A DNA stretch of 64,000 nt, from assembly GCA_900618795.1 (NCBI GenBank), contig UYJD01000008.1, positions 718,453-782,452 on the forward strand. Direction: 5' to 3'. The notes beneath the pieces are model-generated. The model had not been told where the DNA came from. It saw only the letters and a list, made by a program, of their open reading frames with translations, and made no database searches. Of this stretch, positions 43,908 to 54,421 are shown one piece after another. The stretch is from Cyanodermella asteris (taxonomy: Eukaryota; Ascomycota; Lecanoromycetes; Ostropales; Stictidaceae). Both the position numbers and the translations under genes were made by a program. Numbering within the stretch: the stretch's first letter is position 1; each line of letters opens with the position of its first letter.

Positions 43908-45905
43908 TCAATGACTGACCTCCGGAGTCCAGCTTTCCAAGAAGCCCTGTATGTCATGAATAGTCTCATCGAGCGCATCGTCGCTGGTCTTGCCCGCGGT
44001 GTTCATCTTGAAGAATATATCCTTGTCCTGTTGGGCATCTTGCCATTCCGATGAAGTCTTGCCACCGCCGAGTGTGGCTTTTGAGTTCCGAGAAGCTGCG
44101 GACTTTGTTACGTGACCAAATAGCGAGCCCTGCGACTGACTGCTGATGTTATGGCTAGTCGGTTCAGTGTGTGATGCCCAAAAGCCTCGCTTGCTCTTTC
44201 CGCCGCGGGAGCGTCGTTTCCTTTTCGAGGAATCAAGGCTTCTAGCTGGTCGGTCGAATGAGTTGCTCAAAGTGTTCGTGGTCGTCGAGTGCGACTTTGG
44301 CGTCTTCGGTCTCTTCAATGTACTGGGTGCGGACTGCATGAGGTTGATGGGAGAATCCTCATCGCTCTCGGCATCTCCATCTTTGCACGGCGTTGTATCG
44401 GTCTCTCGAGTACCTGGCTGAGTCTGCGCTTGTGCTTCCTTTGGCGACTTCGATGCCTGGGTAGCATGCCGCTGCTTTGTCGGACTGATAGAGAACCTTG
44501 GAGCTTTGTCCAGCAATGCTTGCGTTCCCAAGGCAAGTTCCTGCGTGTAGCCATCATCCGTTTCGGGATCTGGCCCCGGAAAAGTCTTGTCCCGTGAACT
44601 TCTCATAGCGCGCGACTTGCGAATGCTTGCAAATTGCTCCTCGGGACTGTGGAAACCAGCCAGCGCTTCATCAAAAGCAGCTTGCGTGTCCAAAGGCAAT
44701 GTCTTGTGGTTTGACTCTGACAACAGCTTCTCTGTCTCCAGTGCCTCAGTGGAGGGTTTGGAGACGATAGCGATCTGACCATCCTGTGGCACATCGAGGC
44801 TCTGATTGGTGTTTGAATCTGGATAAGCACTTGGCTCGGTGACTTCCTCGGATGCCCTGGCACTGTCGTTGTGATCAGCGCGTAATCCCTCCGACTCATG
44901 CGCTGCCCCCAACTCATCGTTTTGCTTCTGGACTTCCGAGGCTATTTCGGCCGACTGTCGAACAGGAGAGGAGGCAGCCAGGGCTTCACGGAAATGGTCC
45001 TCATTCGAGCCTTGGTCGCCAAGTAGCTGATCAACACTACCGGTCTCGGCGTCGTTCGCAATAGATTTAGATATCGGCGGCTGGACCTCGAGCTTTTCCT
45101 GCTGTCGCCTACGTAGGCGTGTCGGGACGTAATGGAAAGGGCTCTCGGTAGAACCCGAGGTAGCACAGAGCGCATGTTTTTGGTCCTGGGACTGACGTAC
45201 GCTTGAACCGGCAGTCTTTAGTGGACGGCGCTGAGATGGTGCGGCGCAATGTGCTTGTGCTTCGTCCTGTTTGGCAGCTTGTCTTGACTGGGCAGGCTTC
45301 GTCGTCTTCGCAGTGACTTCCCTATCCTCGATTGCACGCCGGGATGAGGGCCGTTGCTCATCAGGCACAGGTCTTCGATCCTGGTTCTGAGCTGCTCTCT
45401 CGGCGGTCTGCTTGACCTGTCGAAACCTGGCAGGACTGTCGTCTAAAGAAGCTGAGGACTTGCCGGTAGCTGCGCTAAAGGGATGCAGCAACACGGGGGC
45501 AGATTCTCGATCCCGCCTCACGGTATCCGGTCTGGTCCCAAGCTGTGTTCGAGTAGCATTTGCAGTGTCCGGAACATGTACCGCCAGGTCCTTCCCCGAG
45601 TCTGTCCGAGCTCTTGTCTCCACCAGTCTTCTCCTTCCCGGTCTCGCAATATGTTCTGGCTTGAACGGCCCTTTCAACCGAGCAGTCGATATCGGCTTGG
45701 GTTCTCCGCAACGAAGGTAATATGTGCCAGCATCCTCCCTCCGCTGCCGCTTAGCTCGTCGAGTCGAATCGGAATCCTCGTCGCTGGAACCGGACAGCAG
45801 GATGTCCTCGGGTCGAGCTTCGAAGGTCGAGTAAGGGATCTGTGGAAGAGGCTTTGCTTTGAAGATGAGGAGGGTCGGCTGGCCTGGCACGGCAGCTTGC
45901 GCCAT
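43908..45905 (-). CDS. Disordered, basic, probably nuclear protein of unknown function
   Basis: A single exon, 665 aa, starting at the first in-frame ATG (45905). After an ordered-looking N-terminus (TLLIFKAKPLPQIPYSTFEARPEDIL, about residues 11-36, here in outline) comes an acidic SSDEDSDS run, a basic cluster RRAKRQRRED and GTYYLRCGEPKPI. The remainder is low complexity, rich in Ser, Gln, Arg, Glu and Thr. A bipartite-like nuclear signal, KRKRRSRGGKSKRG, lies near the C-terminus, and several S/T-P and S-Q/T-Q sites suggest phosphorylation by CDK or ATM/ATR kinases. No catalytic domain is seen. It is possibly a chromatin or DNA-repair scaffold, but that is a guess from composition. The frame is long and uninterrupted, so a real gene is likely. 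Confidence 0.7.
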   Translation of the reverse strand: MAQAAVPGQPTLLIFKAKPLPQIPYSTFEARPEDILLSGSSDEDSDSTRRAKRQRREDAGTYYLRCGEPKPISTARLKGPFKPEHIARPGRRRLVETRARTDSGKDLAVHVPDTANATRTQLGTRPDTVRRDRESAPVLLHPFSAATGKSSASLDDSPARFRQVKQTAERAAQNQDRRPVPDEQRPSSRRAIEDREVTAKTTKPAQSRQAAKQDEAQAHCAAPSQRRPLKTAGSSVRQSQDQKHALCATSGSTESPFHYVPTRLRRRQQEKLEVQPPISKSIANDAETGSVDQLLGDQGSNEDHFREALAASSPVRQSAEIASEVQKQNDELGAAHESEGLRADHNDSARASEEVTEPSAYPDSNTNQSLDVPQDGQIAIVSKPSTEALETEKLLSESNHKTLPLDTQAAFDEALAGFHSPEEQFASIRKSRAMRSSRDKTFPGPDPETDDGYTQELALGTQALLDKAPRFSISPTKQRHATQASKSPKEAQAQTQPGTRETDTTPCKDGDAESDEDSPINLMQSAPSTLKRPKTPKSHSTTTNTLSNSFDRPARSLDSSKRKRRSRGGKSKRGFWASHTEPTSHNISSQSQGSLFGHVTKSAASRNSKATLGGGKTSSEWQDAQQDKDIFFKMNTAGKTSDDALDETIHDIQGFLESWTPEVSH

Positions 45906-46365
45906 GATGTTTGCCCAGGTCACAGCATAAGAATAGCTTCCCAGATGATGTGCTGCGAGGTCAAGAACCGGACGCTGACGAAAGTATTTCCTGGGCGGCT
46001 GAGCAAAACAAACAAAGCACAATTTTGCAGTCGTGCGGGTGAAGCAAGTTGGCAAGGCCCACGATAACTTGATCGAGAAGCAGCTCGAGGTGCTACACAA
46101 ATAATTAAGCTAGATGAACCGTATGACGCCGAGGCTGGGCAATCAATATACGCGAGGCTGGCGCGTCGAGACGCGGGACGATGATCGTCGACGCCACCCA
46201 GGCAACGTTCGTGATGTCGAAGCTAGTCAGTTGTCGGGGGCAACGGAACTTCCTTCCGCCAACTAAACACAAATGCGATTTGTTCCATAGGTCAGCCATC
46301 ACACGTTAGATGTATCAATTTGGAAGAAGCTCTCGTGCTACGAAAGTGTTCATGGCTATTGTTTC
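45906..46365. other. Intergenic, 460 nt
   Basis: Promoter of the disordered protein gene and 3' flank of the WD40 gene. Nothing recognised. Confidence 0.5.
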
Positions 46366-47853
46366 TTACAGATCCTTTCGCAACCTCCAGATTCTCACCG
46401 CCCCACCACCGGTTGTAGCAATGAACAATCCTGGGTTTCGCTCTTCACTCTCCCACATGCTCATACTCCAGGTTCCGAACTGATCAGTATCTGTCCAGTC
46501 CCGCTCTTTGTCGCCTTCCTCAGGGTAGCTATCTGTTCCAGCCCTCGCGAACCTGTACTTGCAGCCCTTCCCGGCCAAATCATACACTTCCGCACCATCG
46601 TCTCCACTCGTGAAGAAAACTAGTCTTTCTCCGTCCTTCGCCCATCTGACCTCACTGACTTCGAGGAACCTCTTGATGAACCGTCTGTGGTCTTCGTCTA
46701 CGACACTCCGCTCGTCACTTAGCATACGTCGCTGGATTTCCTGTTTCGCCTCCACGTCCAGCACGAACAATTGGCCTGCGCCGGCGCCGCCAACAGCAAG
46801 CCAGTTTGAGTGGCTTGAACTCCAGCTCAGTGCGCGGCACCAATTCTTATTTGATTCGTATGTGAACAGCTCCTGTCCGCTGGTCACGGAATACACCGCG
46901 ACTTGCCACCCATTGCCGCAGGTGGTGGCGAACATTTCACCGGAGGGGGAGAAGGCACCGGTCCAATTCTGGCCTCCGGAACGGAAGATGTATTTGACCT
47001 CGCCACTTGTAGCGTCCCAGATACGCGAAGTCTTGTCCCAGCACACACTGCCGATTACCCCCTCATCGGGACTGTACCCGAGCCACATGATGGAATCGCG
47101 ATGGCCGGTCAGCGTGAGGATGTCCTTGTGGTCCGTCATGGAGTACACTCGGATATCCCATTGATCGTCACCGTTGGATCTGGGGCGTTTGCCAGGCATG
47201 TACATAAGCCGGTCACCCGAAGGGCTGAAGACATTAGACTGGAAATTAGCCGCAAGCCGGCCATGTATGCTGAGACTCTTTCCCGCATTTGCCCTCGCGA
47301 TGGACTGACGGATCGGAAGTCTGAACGATGAGGCAAGTTCCGATCGATTGGTGGGAGATAGCTCGATTGAGAGATTCTCGATGACAGTATCAACAGCCGA
47401 ATTGGCGAGCGAGTGGACCTTTTCGTCGCCAAAGCTGTCCTTCTGAATGTCGTCAAGCTTTTCCAGATTCCAGATCACTATCGTCGGCTCAGCAGGTACA
47501 GAGCCTCCATAATGATTCATCGCGCACGAGACAAGAACATTGGGGCGTCCTGGGCAAAATGCAATGGCATCGACGCGCGAAGTATGACCGCTGAGACGAG
47601 CCATCTCTTTGAACTGAAGATCCCTAGCATCTAAGAGGTAGACATCATGCTCCGCGGAGACAGCCAAGATGCCGCGATCGTGGTTGATGGCAGTCGACGT
47701 TGGGGCTTGACCGAGCTCGACACAGCAAAGCTCATCGCCCCATTCCTGCTTACCGTCGGGCGCATATGGAATAGGGTTCCCCTCGCCATCGGTAAAGTCT
47801 CTTTCGATGGCAAATCGCCAATCTTTGCGAAACTGATCGCTGCTGTAGCCCAT
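46366..47853 (-). CDS. WD40-repeat protein
   Basis: A single exon, 495 aa, starting at the first in-frame ATG (47853, MGYSSDQFRKDW). WD-like blades are visible at about residues 70-130 (LLDARDLQF, LSGHTSRVDAIAFCP), with TIVIWNLEKL, then LTLTGHRDSIMWLGYSPDEGVIGSVCWDKTSRIWDATSG, GAFSPSGEMFATTCGNGWQVAVYSV, WCRALSWSS, EVSEVRWAKDGERLVFFTS and a last blade ending AVRIWRLRKDL. A seven-bladed propeller fits this length. It has no further domain, so it is probably a scaffold for another protein. No orthologue with known function can be named. The GH...WD dipeptides are partly degenerate, as usual for this class. Confidence 0.8.
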   Translation of the reverse strand: MGYSSDQFRKDWRFAIERDFTDGEGNPIPYAPDGKQEWGDELCCVELGQAPTSTAINHDRGILAVSAEHDVYLLDARDLQFKEMARLSGHTSRVDAIAFCPGRPNVLVSCAMNHYGGSVPAEPTIVIWNLEKLDDIQKDSFGDEKVHSLANSAVDTVIENLSIELSPTNRSELASSFRLPIRQSIARANAGKSLSIHGRLAANFQSNVFSPSGDRLMYMPGKRPRSNGDDQWDIRVYSMTDHKDILTLTGHRDSIMWLGYSPDEGVIGSVCWDKTSRIWDATSGEVKYIFRSGGQNWTGAFSPSGEMFATTCGNGWQVAVYSVTSGQELFTYESNKNWCRALSWSSSHSNWLAVGGAGAGQLFVLDVEAKQEIQRRMLSDERSVVDEDHRRFIKRFLEVSEVRWAKDGERLVFFTSGDDGAEVYDLAGKGCKYRFARAGTDSYPEEGDKERDWTDTDQFGTWSMSMWESEERNPGLFIATTGGGAVRIWRLRKDL

Positions 47854-48563
47854 GTTGGGTGTCTTGCGAAAGGGCCTGCAGATACACGCTCGAGGCAGGA
47901 TGCATAGAACGAGTGTGAAGAATATAGTGGTTGCACTGCTTAAATGCAAGACAGGGTTTGACTTCAGCAAATCAGGACTATTAGGGTCTGCTGCCTGAAA
48001 GGACTTTGCACATCGGTGGATCCAGCATTTCGCTCACATTTCCTTGATTGCGAGAATTTTTTGAGCGTAAGCTAGGCCATTTGCAAGTGGCATCGCTTCC
48101 GAGCATCTTGAACAGCTCGGTCCGACAGCTTCTTACGGTCGTGATGATCGTATCCACTCATGGAGCGTGGGGTTTGAACATAGGCAGACGCTAGTTGAGA
48201 CTGAGGTGCAGAAATCCAACATGCATAGGACTGGAATCTAAAGGTTCGCCACACCGACGATTAAGTAGATACCTTTGGTGGGCAGATCAGTCGACTCAGA
48301 GCTGAGTTCATGGTCGAAGGTCGGCACCGCCACATCTCGGAGACTCAATCCTGATGGCGTGAGCTATCAGTTACCAGCACGTGACCTTGCGATCTCTGTA
48401 ACTGGCGAGCTGACCAAGGAGATGGACGTCGCTGCACATGTTTTACTCACACCACTTATGCCAATTCTCGAGCAAGTACCGTCACAGATACGCACGCAGG
48501 TATCTACGAGACCGGGTACGAACGAATATACGAATCAAATTGCTCGACAACGCTGGTCCACTA
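47854..48563. other. Intergenic, 710 nt
   Basis: Promoter of the WD40 gene and 3' flank of the GST gene. Nothing recognised. Confidence 0.5.
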
Positions 48564-49733
48564 TCATGTCTTTCTCCTCTTATTCTCTTCGCCATCAATC
48601 GCCGCCCTCACCGCAGGAACCTCCTCATCCTTCTTGTAGATATCCGGCACCGGGCCCAGGGGTGTCACGCTATGCGGATTAATCTGCTTGTGGCTCTTCG
48701 TATAATGCTTCTTGATATGCTCAAATTCCGTCGTGTCATGGAACGCCGGCAGATCCCAGTACAAAAATCTCACCCACCGGTGCAGATGCGGGAACCCGTC
48801 GCGGATCGTCGCCAGATTGCACTTGAAGTGCTGGTGGTATACGGGATCGAAACGCACAATCGTCGTGTACAGGCGGATGTCCGCCTCGGTCAGCCGTGCA
48901 CCGAAGTAGTAGGGCCCCTCTGCAACGGACTTGGCGAGCTGCTCTTCGGCTTTTTGCAGGTGTTCGAAGAGCGGTATGACGGCGGCTTCGTAGGCTTCTT
49001 GGCTGGTGGCGAAGCCGGACTTGTAGACGCCGTTGTTGATCTTGTCGTAGGTCCATTCGTTGTGTTCCTCGATCTGCGGGTGCAGGTCTTCGGGGAAGAG
49101 ATCCACTTGCGGGGTCCGGTACTTCTCGTCGATGATGTCGTCGAATTCGGTGTAGAACATGCGCAGGATTTCGCTGCTTTCGTTGCTGACTATCTTGTTC
49201 TGCTTGACGTCATAGAGAGTTGGCACGAGGTATCGTCCTTCGTAGTTTGGCTCGACTTTGAAGTAAAGGTCCTGGAGGTGGGAAAAGCCCGGGTTGATTG
49301 GGTCTGGTCGCGCGTTTTCGCCTGGGAGTTTCTCGTCGGCTGTCACGAAGCGCCAGCCCTTTTCGCCCATGTGCCAGTGCACCGACGTGAAGTCGATGAT
49401 GTTCTCGAGGCCTTTCAGCTTACGCGCGATCATTGTGCGGTGCGCCCAGGGGCATGCGTACGAGACGTAAAGGTGATAGCGGCCTGCTTCGGGAGGGAAT
49501 TCTGCACCAGAAGCTTTTGAGATGAAGTTGCGGAAAGCCGATGGCTTGCGCTTGAAGTGGCCGTCTTTGTCGGCCCATTTCAGGATGTCATCCTTGGATT
49601 TCGAGTCGGCATTGGCCATATTGGCAATTGATTCGCTTGAGAAGTTTGCGCGCTGTTGCGCTGCACAATTGACCGGGATGGGAATTCGATGAAGTATGAG
49701 ATTTCTTGCAAGTCGACAAGAGGATGACCACAT
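48564..49733 (-). CDS. Omega-class-like glutathione S-transferase, ECM4/Gto (glutathionyl-hydroquinone reductase type)
   Basis: A single exon, 389 aa from ATG 49733. The thioredoxin-fold N-terminal domain has YACPWAHRT with catalytic Cys94 in the CPWA motif of Xi-class/ECM4 enzymes. VPTLYDVKQNKIVSNESSEI provides the conserved VPxL and NESxxI glutathione contacts. The C-terminal helical domain includes LTEADIRLYTTIVRFDPVYHQHFKCN, a signature of this class. These enzymes reduce glutathionyl-(hydro)quinones and related adducts. The first 38 residues (MWSSSCRLARNLIL... ) are Arg/Ser-rich and nearly free of acidic residues, like a mitochondrial presequence. A second in-frame ATG at 49619 (MANADSKSK) gives the usual cytosolic length, so dual localisation by alternative starts is possible (inference). 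Confidence 0.92.
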   Translation of the reverse strand: MWSSSCRLARNLILHRIPIPVNCAAQQRANFSSESIANMANADSKSKDDILKWADKDGHFKRKPSAFRNFISKASGAEFPPEAGRYHLYVSYACPWAHRTMIARKLKGLENIIDFTSVHWHMGEKGWRFVTADEKLPGENARPDPINPGFSHLQDLYFKVEPNYEGRYLVPTLYDVKQNKIVSNESSEILRMFYTEFDDIIDEKYRTPQVDLFPEDLHPQIEEHNEWTYDKINNGVYKSGFATSQEAYEAAVIPLFEHLQKAEEQLAKSVAEGPYYFGARLTEADIRLYTTIVRFDPVYHQHFKCNLATIRDGFPHLHRWVRFLYWDLPAFHDTTEFEHIKKHYTKSHKQINPHSVTPLGPVPDIYKKDEEVPAVRAAIDGEENKRRKT

Positions 49734-50804
49734 CAATCGACTCGAACAATGGCAGGATAGTCGAGGTCTGATTCTGACAGAAAATAGTGGTATATATAGT
49801 AGCAGGTCAGTCGTGGTGAGGAGTTCTGCAACGTGAATCAGCGCCCCACTTTGCTGAGTTCAGCCGCGAAGCGATCTTGGTCATCGCCTCGAACTCCGGC
49901 TGTACCACAAAACTGATCCAAACCTTGTGACAGCGATAAAAGAACCTTTGTCAGAGTTGCATAATATCAGTCCGTGGCTGTCGCGCATGCCGCGTCCGCA
50001 TGTCCCACTATAGCCACTGTGCCGTATCTTGCAAGAAATCCGTGTCCGTGTCACAATCCGAATCGATAGATTTACTGCATCCTATTCAACCAAATGGGTA
50101 CCTGAATATCACACCGCGCTGAGGCTGCCTGACGCAGACGTGTATACATAAGGTGCCTCAAGCAACGGATGGAGAACGAGAGACCACATCATACCAATAG
50201 ACAAAGCTGGTTGTAGCCGCAGCAAGTTCCAACTTCGTATGGATTGGTTATGTGTGAATTATTTAGAAAGTAAGTAATTAGGCAGGTTGCTGCTTGCTGA
50301 GTAGACGGCGCTCACGTGACTTCTGTACTTTACTCGCTCTCCCCCTTTTCGTCCAATGCATGAAGAGGCTGTGAAGTGAGGAGTTGACGAGTTGTTGCGT
50401 GTCGAGTTAGCGTAATGCCACAATACTGAACATTAGCTCCAGAAATTGGCGTATCGTAGCTACGCTGGCCGGTTAGCAAGGACCGCTGAGGGAGGGTACT
50501 TCATGACTTGAGCGCCAATCCATGAAGCTTCCTCTGTTTATATTTATCACTGAAAACCTCTGAGCAACGGCTGTCGTACTGTCATTGATTCATCAGTCGT
50601 GATCTGCTGCATCTATCCATGCCACAGTCCCCGAACAGGCAGAATCGCCAGGTAGCTGGAGAGGAGCCGTGGGGACGGTGTCCGTGTCTGCTAGGAACGC
50701 ATCAAACAAGCTCAATCGAGCGACGCATCATCCTCGTCCTAGTTATCGTTATCAGCCCAATTCTCTTTGTCGGGCCACTTCGCACTCGTCGGCCCAAGAC
50801 AATC
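49734..50804. other. Intergenic, 1.07 kb
   Basis: Promoter of the GST gene and 3' flank of APC15. Nothing recognised apart from A/T-rich stretches. Confidence 0.5.
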
Positions 50805-51889
50805 CTATTGCCGTGCTCGATTGCCGCTGGCGCCGCCTCCACCCATACTCCGCCTGCCATACTGAAGATGAGCGGCCGGACTGCTTCCAAAGACCGAGCT
50901 GCCCGTGATACCCGCGCTGCTTTGAACCGCAGCCCGTTGCGCCGGAGTCATATGCATGCTCTCCTCGTCCGACTCATCGTCATCTTCCGCCTCCGTGTCT
51001 GTATGTTCGTAATCGCCTGCCTCGGGAACGTCGTCGTCTAGATCTCGCTGCTCTTCCTCCTCTTCCATCCCGGCATCCAGGTCAGCGTCCATTCCAAGAT
51101 CGCCACCGCCATCCATGCTCATGCCCATGCTATGTCGGCCCATGTTTCGTCCGCCAGCACTCATTCTTGACCTTCCCCCGAACGGACCTCCAGCGTAGTC
51201 GCCATCCCCCTCAATTCCCATATCCTCCTCATCAGTCCCTTCGTCCGTCCACGCATTGTCATCATCTATACCCTCGACCCGCTGAACTCTCACTCTCACC
51301 GCCTGCGTCCTCTCATCCTCACTCTCGTCACTCAACGTAATGACATCCGCCTCGGGGATATCAGCATCCAAATCCCTCTCGCCACCCGGCACACCTTCAG
51401 CTTCAAGCTGTTGTCGCCTTGCTTCCGCTTCCGCCTCTTCCTGTACAGCTTGTGCCTCCGCTAGTGCTGCTTCCCTCTGTGCGTTCAGCTCCTGCTCCTC
51501 GCGCTCTGCTCTTTCGTCTTCGAGGGCCTGGAGGGTCTTGGTGATGCCGGGCGGTTTGAGCCAGCCGGCACCGAAGCGGCGGATGCTGGATTTCCGCGCT
51601 GATATGGCGTTTTCGTCGTGGCGGAGGTCGGAGAGGAGCGTGCGGGGTGGATGAGCCGCTCGGCCGCGGGGGTGATGGTGATGTAAGTGGTGAGCATTCT
51701 GATGCTGCTGCCGGGAATGAGGGTCATTTGGGTGAGGATTGTTCGAGGCGGTGTTGGTGGTCGGGGCTGAGAGGGGCGTGTACCAGAGATCGTTTGGCTA
51801 CAAGAAGATTAAGAAACGACCAAGTTATAGTGAACGTGTGAGAAAGAACGTACATCCGAAGGTATGAGGAGAGGAAGCGAGCTTAGCAT
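50805..51889 (-). CDS. APC15: Anaphase-promoting complex subunit Apc15 (Mnd2-like)
   Basis: CDS complement(join(50805..51797,51854..51889)), 342 aa. The 56-nt intron (GTACGT...TTGTAG) follows a 12-codon first exon, MLSSLPLLIPSD. The start and the block PNDLWYTPLS near the N-terminus, plus ISARKSSIRRFGAGWLKPPGITKTL (about residues 75-100), are the Apc15 signature. A Glu/Ala/Gln-rich single helix (about 105-145) follows. The C-terminal half is very acidic (Asp/Glu runs) and Gly/Met-rich. Apc15/Mnd2 is an APC/C subunit that promotes turnover of the mitotic checkpoint complex and, in yeast, restrains Ama1 in meiosis. The disordered acidic tail is longer than in yeast but usual for filamentous fungi. 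Confidence 0.85.
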
Positions 51890-53014
51890 CGTGTGACTGA
51901 ATCGAGTATTTCTGACGACTGGCGATGTAAAGAATGTTATCGATGCTCACAGAGCAAGACACAAGTTAGAAATGTAGATAGGAAGGTAGTGTCTCGGACC
52001 GAAGACCAGTGACATCAAGGTAAACACTCACGGAGCGCAGACTCCGACAGTGCCATAAACCCGCGCCATTCAAGCTCGCGAGTACTCCTTCGTCAGCATC
52101 TCCTCATATTGTGTACGTCGTGTATGCCTGACGTTCAACCCAGTTCTTTGGGTCCACTGTTGCCAGCGACTAGGTAGAGCTTCCAACGAAGTTCAGAAGG
52201 AACCTATGTCGACGACGGCCGAGCCATTTACGCTCGCACCTGCCGAGCCAGGCCAGCAAGAAGCACGAACGAATCAGGGGAATGTGCTACAAATAATCTC
52301 AGTGTTACTTCTTTCCTGCATCAGCACAGCTTATTCATGGCTCCTTTGTCATTTCCGCGAGCTTCTTTCTCCTGTGTCGTCAGCGGACATGACGGACAGC
52401 AAATTCTACCGTCTCTTCCCGTCCGATAGAGCAAGATGCTGAAAACTGTCCGTTCTGTTCACAGTCTCGTGTTCGCTACCTAATTATCTGCGTATACCTT
52501 GCGAGCCTCGAGCAAGTTGTCTCTGAGGCCCACGTGTAGTGCGGGCGATGCAGTTTTCATAAGAAGTAGCGACACTATCGATGGCTTCGTCATTCTTGAG
52601 GTCGATCCGCAAGCACCGCGTCATTTGAGTCGAGAAAAAGCCTCGGAAAAACAAGTGGTAGCTGCAAGTATCGGCTTTTTGAAGTGTGTCCTTGCTAGCG
52701 GTAGGTCGTATTTCTTATCGCTGATTTGATGTTGGACCGAAGACGCTCAGAATCACCTATCCGAAACGGACAGTGTTCGTTCGCTAGTATTATCGACTCG
52801 GCGCTCTCGCCAAAAGTCTCTATGAAGATGTGGGTTCTCTTCCAAGGTGTTCTCGTCGAGAATTGTGGGTGACCGCTTTTCGTCTTCATGCTTATAATCG
52901 CATTACTCGGGATTCATTATCGATACAAGCATTCTGGCAAAATGGACAGCCGCAAAGATCATTCTGGCAGTGACCTACCAGAGCAGCCTGGACACTCGAG
53001 CTCATTCGACATGT
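51890..53014. other. Intergenic, 1.1 kb
   Basis: A plus-strand open frame of 78 codons begins at ATG 52206 (MSTTAEPFTLAPAEP) with one hydrophobic stretch. It has no homology I recognise and is not annotated. Otherwise nothing is seen. Confidence 0.4.
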
Positions 53015-54148
53015 TCATCTAAGTAGAATGTCAGGAAGATTGACGACTTCCCTCTCCTCCCCCCTCTCATCAACCTCGCTCCTCACACACCCGAACAACA
53101 AGGCAAGCACCCAAGGCCATCTCTGCCAACCCCTCAAAGCCACCATATCCGTCTCCCGACCCCCCACACAGCCCCAAACCGGATCCGGCTGTTCCCCACC
53201 ACCAGCGCCAACACCAGCATCGTCGTTTGCGCAATTCACCTGACATGGACCGCACGGTGTCGGCGGCCGTGTTTCTTCCGCAATGGGTGCTAAAGGAGTT
53301 CTGAATTTGGCAGTCTGTTGTCTGGCTCGCTCTTGGTTGCGGTCGCAGGCTGAGCAGGTGCTGGCGCTACAGCGGTCGGAGTGGGGACGGTCGATTGATG
53401 AGGTGCAGGAACAGCAAGAGCAAGTACCGGTCGATGAGGTTGATGGAGATTTGCAAGAACAAGAATATGAGCTTGTATTGGATGGAGGAGGATGGGGTGT
53501 GACCGAGCTTGCGTTGCAGGAGCAGGGGCTTGAGGATGGGCATGTAGAGCAGAAGCCAGTGTTAGAGGTCCGTGTGGACTGGCTATCGTGACCTTCTGAT
53601 GCCTTGCGTTCAGTAGTTGTTGGAGATGTATGTGCATCGCTGAACCGGTGTCTTCTGACGTGGATGCGGCGTCGCCTTCGTGTAGGCTTCGGAACGGGTG
53701 AACGTGCTACAGGACTTGTGTCGGGTGGACATTCGGTAGATAGTTTCTCGCTGGCCCATGTCGAGACGTAATCACCGCAGGTCGTCTCATTATCTTCTGC
53801 TGTGAATCCGGTTGCATCACTGTGCTGACTGCTCTGGTCTGCATCCGGAGCTGGGTCGCCGAGGCCAAAACGCCGTCGATGCCATGACTCCCTGCTCCGC
53901 CTCGATCGCCGGAGGTCTGGACGATAACCTGGTAAGTGACGATATTTGGATGGGTTGGACGAGTCTTGTGTCGAGCTTGCTAGACTCGAACCCTCGTGAT
54001 GTCCGCGCCTGAATTTTGGCATTGCTGGTAGATTCTGATGTAGAACTGCGCGGATTGAATCCGGTTCTAGTCCGATGAGACTCAGCAGTAGTAGTAAGTG
54101 AAAGACTTCCGGAACGGATGGCGTGGGCGACTTTTCGAGGGCCTCCAT
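53015..54148 (-). CDS. Cys/Ser-rich hypothetical protein
   Basis: A single open frame, 377 aa from ATG 54148 (MEALEKSPTPSVPEVF). The features in order are a hydrophobic stretch LLLLLSLIGL at about residues 18-28, basic low-complexity sequence (RRSRRSRESWHRRRF), a TRRRRRIHVRRHR cluster at about 155-170, then about 90 residues with roughly 20 Cys in SC/CS dipeptides alternating with Ser, Pro and Thr. Near the C-terminus another hydrophobic piece, WPWVLALLFGCV, is present. No known domain. The Cys spacing is not that of a zinc finger or secreted knottin; palmitoylation or a composition-driven repeat are alternatives. It is less certain than its neighbours because a competing frame of 144 codons lies on the same strand at its 5' end. 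Confidence 0.5.
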   Translation of the reverse strand: MEALEKSPTPSVPEVFHLLLLLSLIGLEPDSIRAVLHQNLPAMPKFRRGHHEGSSLASSTQDSSNPSKYRHLPGYRPDLRRSRRSRESWHRRRFGLGDPAPDADQSSQHSDATGFTAEDNETTCGDYVSTWASEKLSTECPPDTSPVARSPVPKPTRRRRRIHVRRHRFSDAHTSPTTTERKASEGHDSQSTRTSNTGFCSTCPSSSPCSCNASSVTPHPPPSNTSSYSCSCKSPSTSSTGTCSCCSCTSSIDRPHSDRCSASTCSACDRNQERARQQTAKFRTPLAPIAEETRPPTPCGPCQVNCANDDAGVGAGGGEQPDPVWGCVGGRETDMVALRGWQRWPWVLALLFGCVRSEVDERGEEREVVNLPDILLR

Positions 54149-54421
54149 GGAGAATTGTCCTTGGCCCGGTCCGTGAGCAAACAATACCCCCTCTCGGTGG
54201 GACAGTGTTCGGGTAGCTGCATAAACCAGCAGAGTGACTGAAGTCTAACACCAGTCGCGAAGCTCGCTATCGATTGTCCCGACGCAAGAGCATGCATGCT
54301 AATCGATAGCTGTATGGTCCAACTGAATCTCACGGGGCAGTCTCACGTCGTACAAGATTGTCGGCGACCAGACTTCAGACGGTACACAGCCAGTAGGTCA
54401 GCACTGGCCCTCCGATTCTGC

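Noticed and set aside
52206-52442. 78-codon plus-strand open frame starting with ATG and holding one hydrophobic stretch
   Set aside because: No signal peptide pattern, no homology and no splice evidence; length is within chance.
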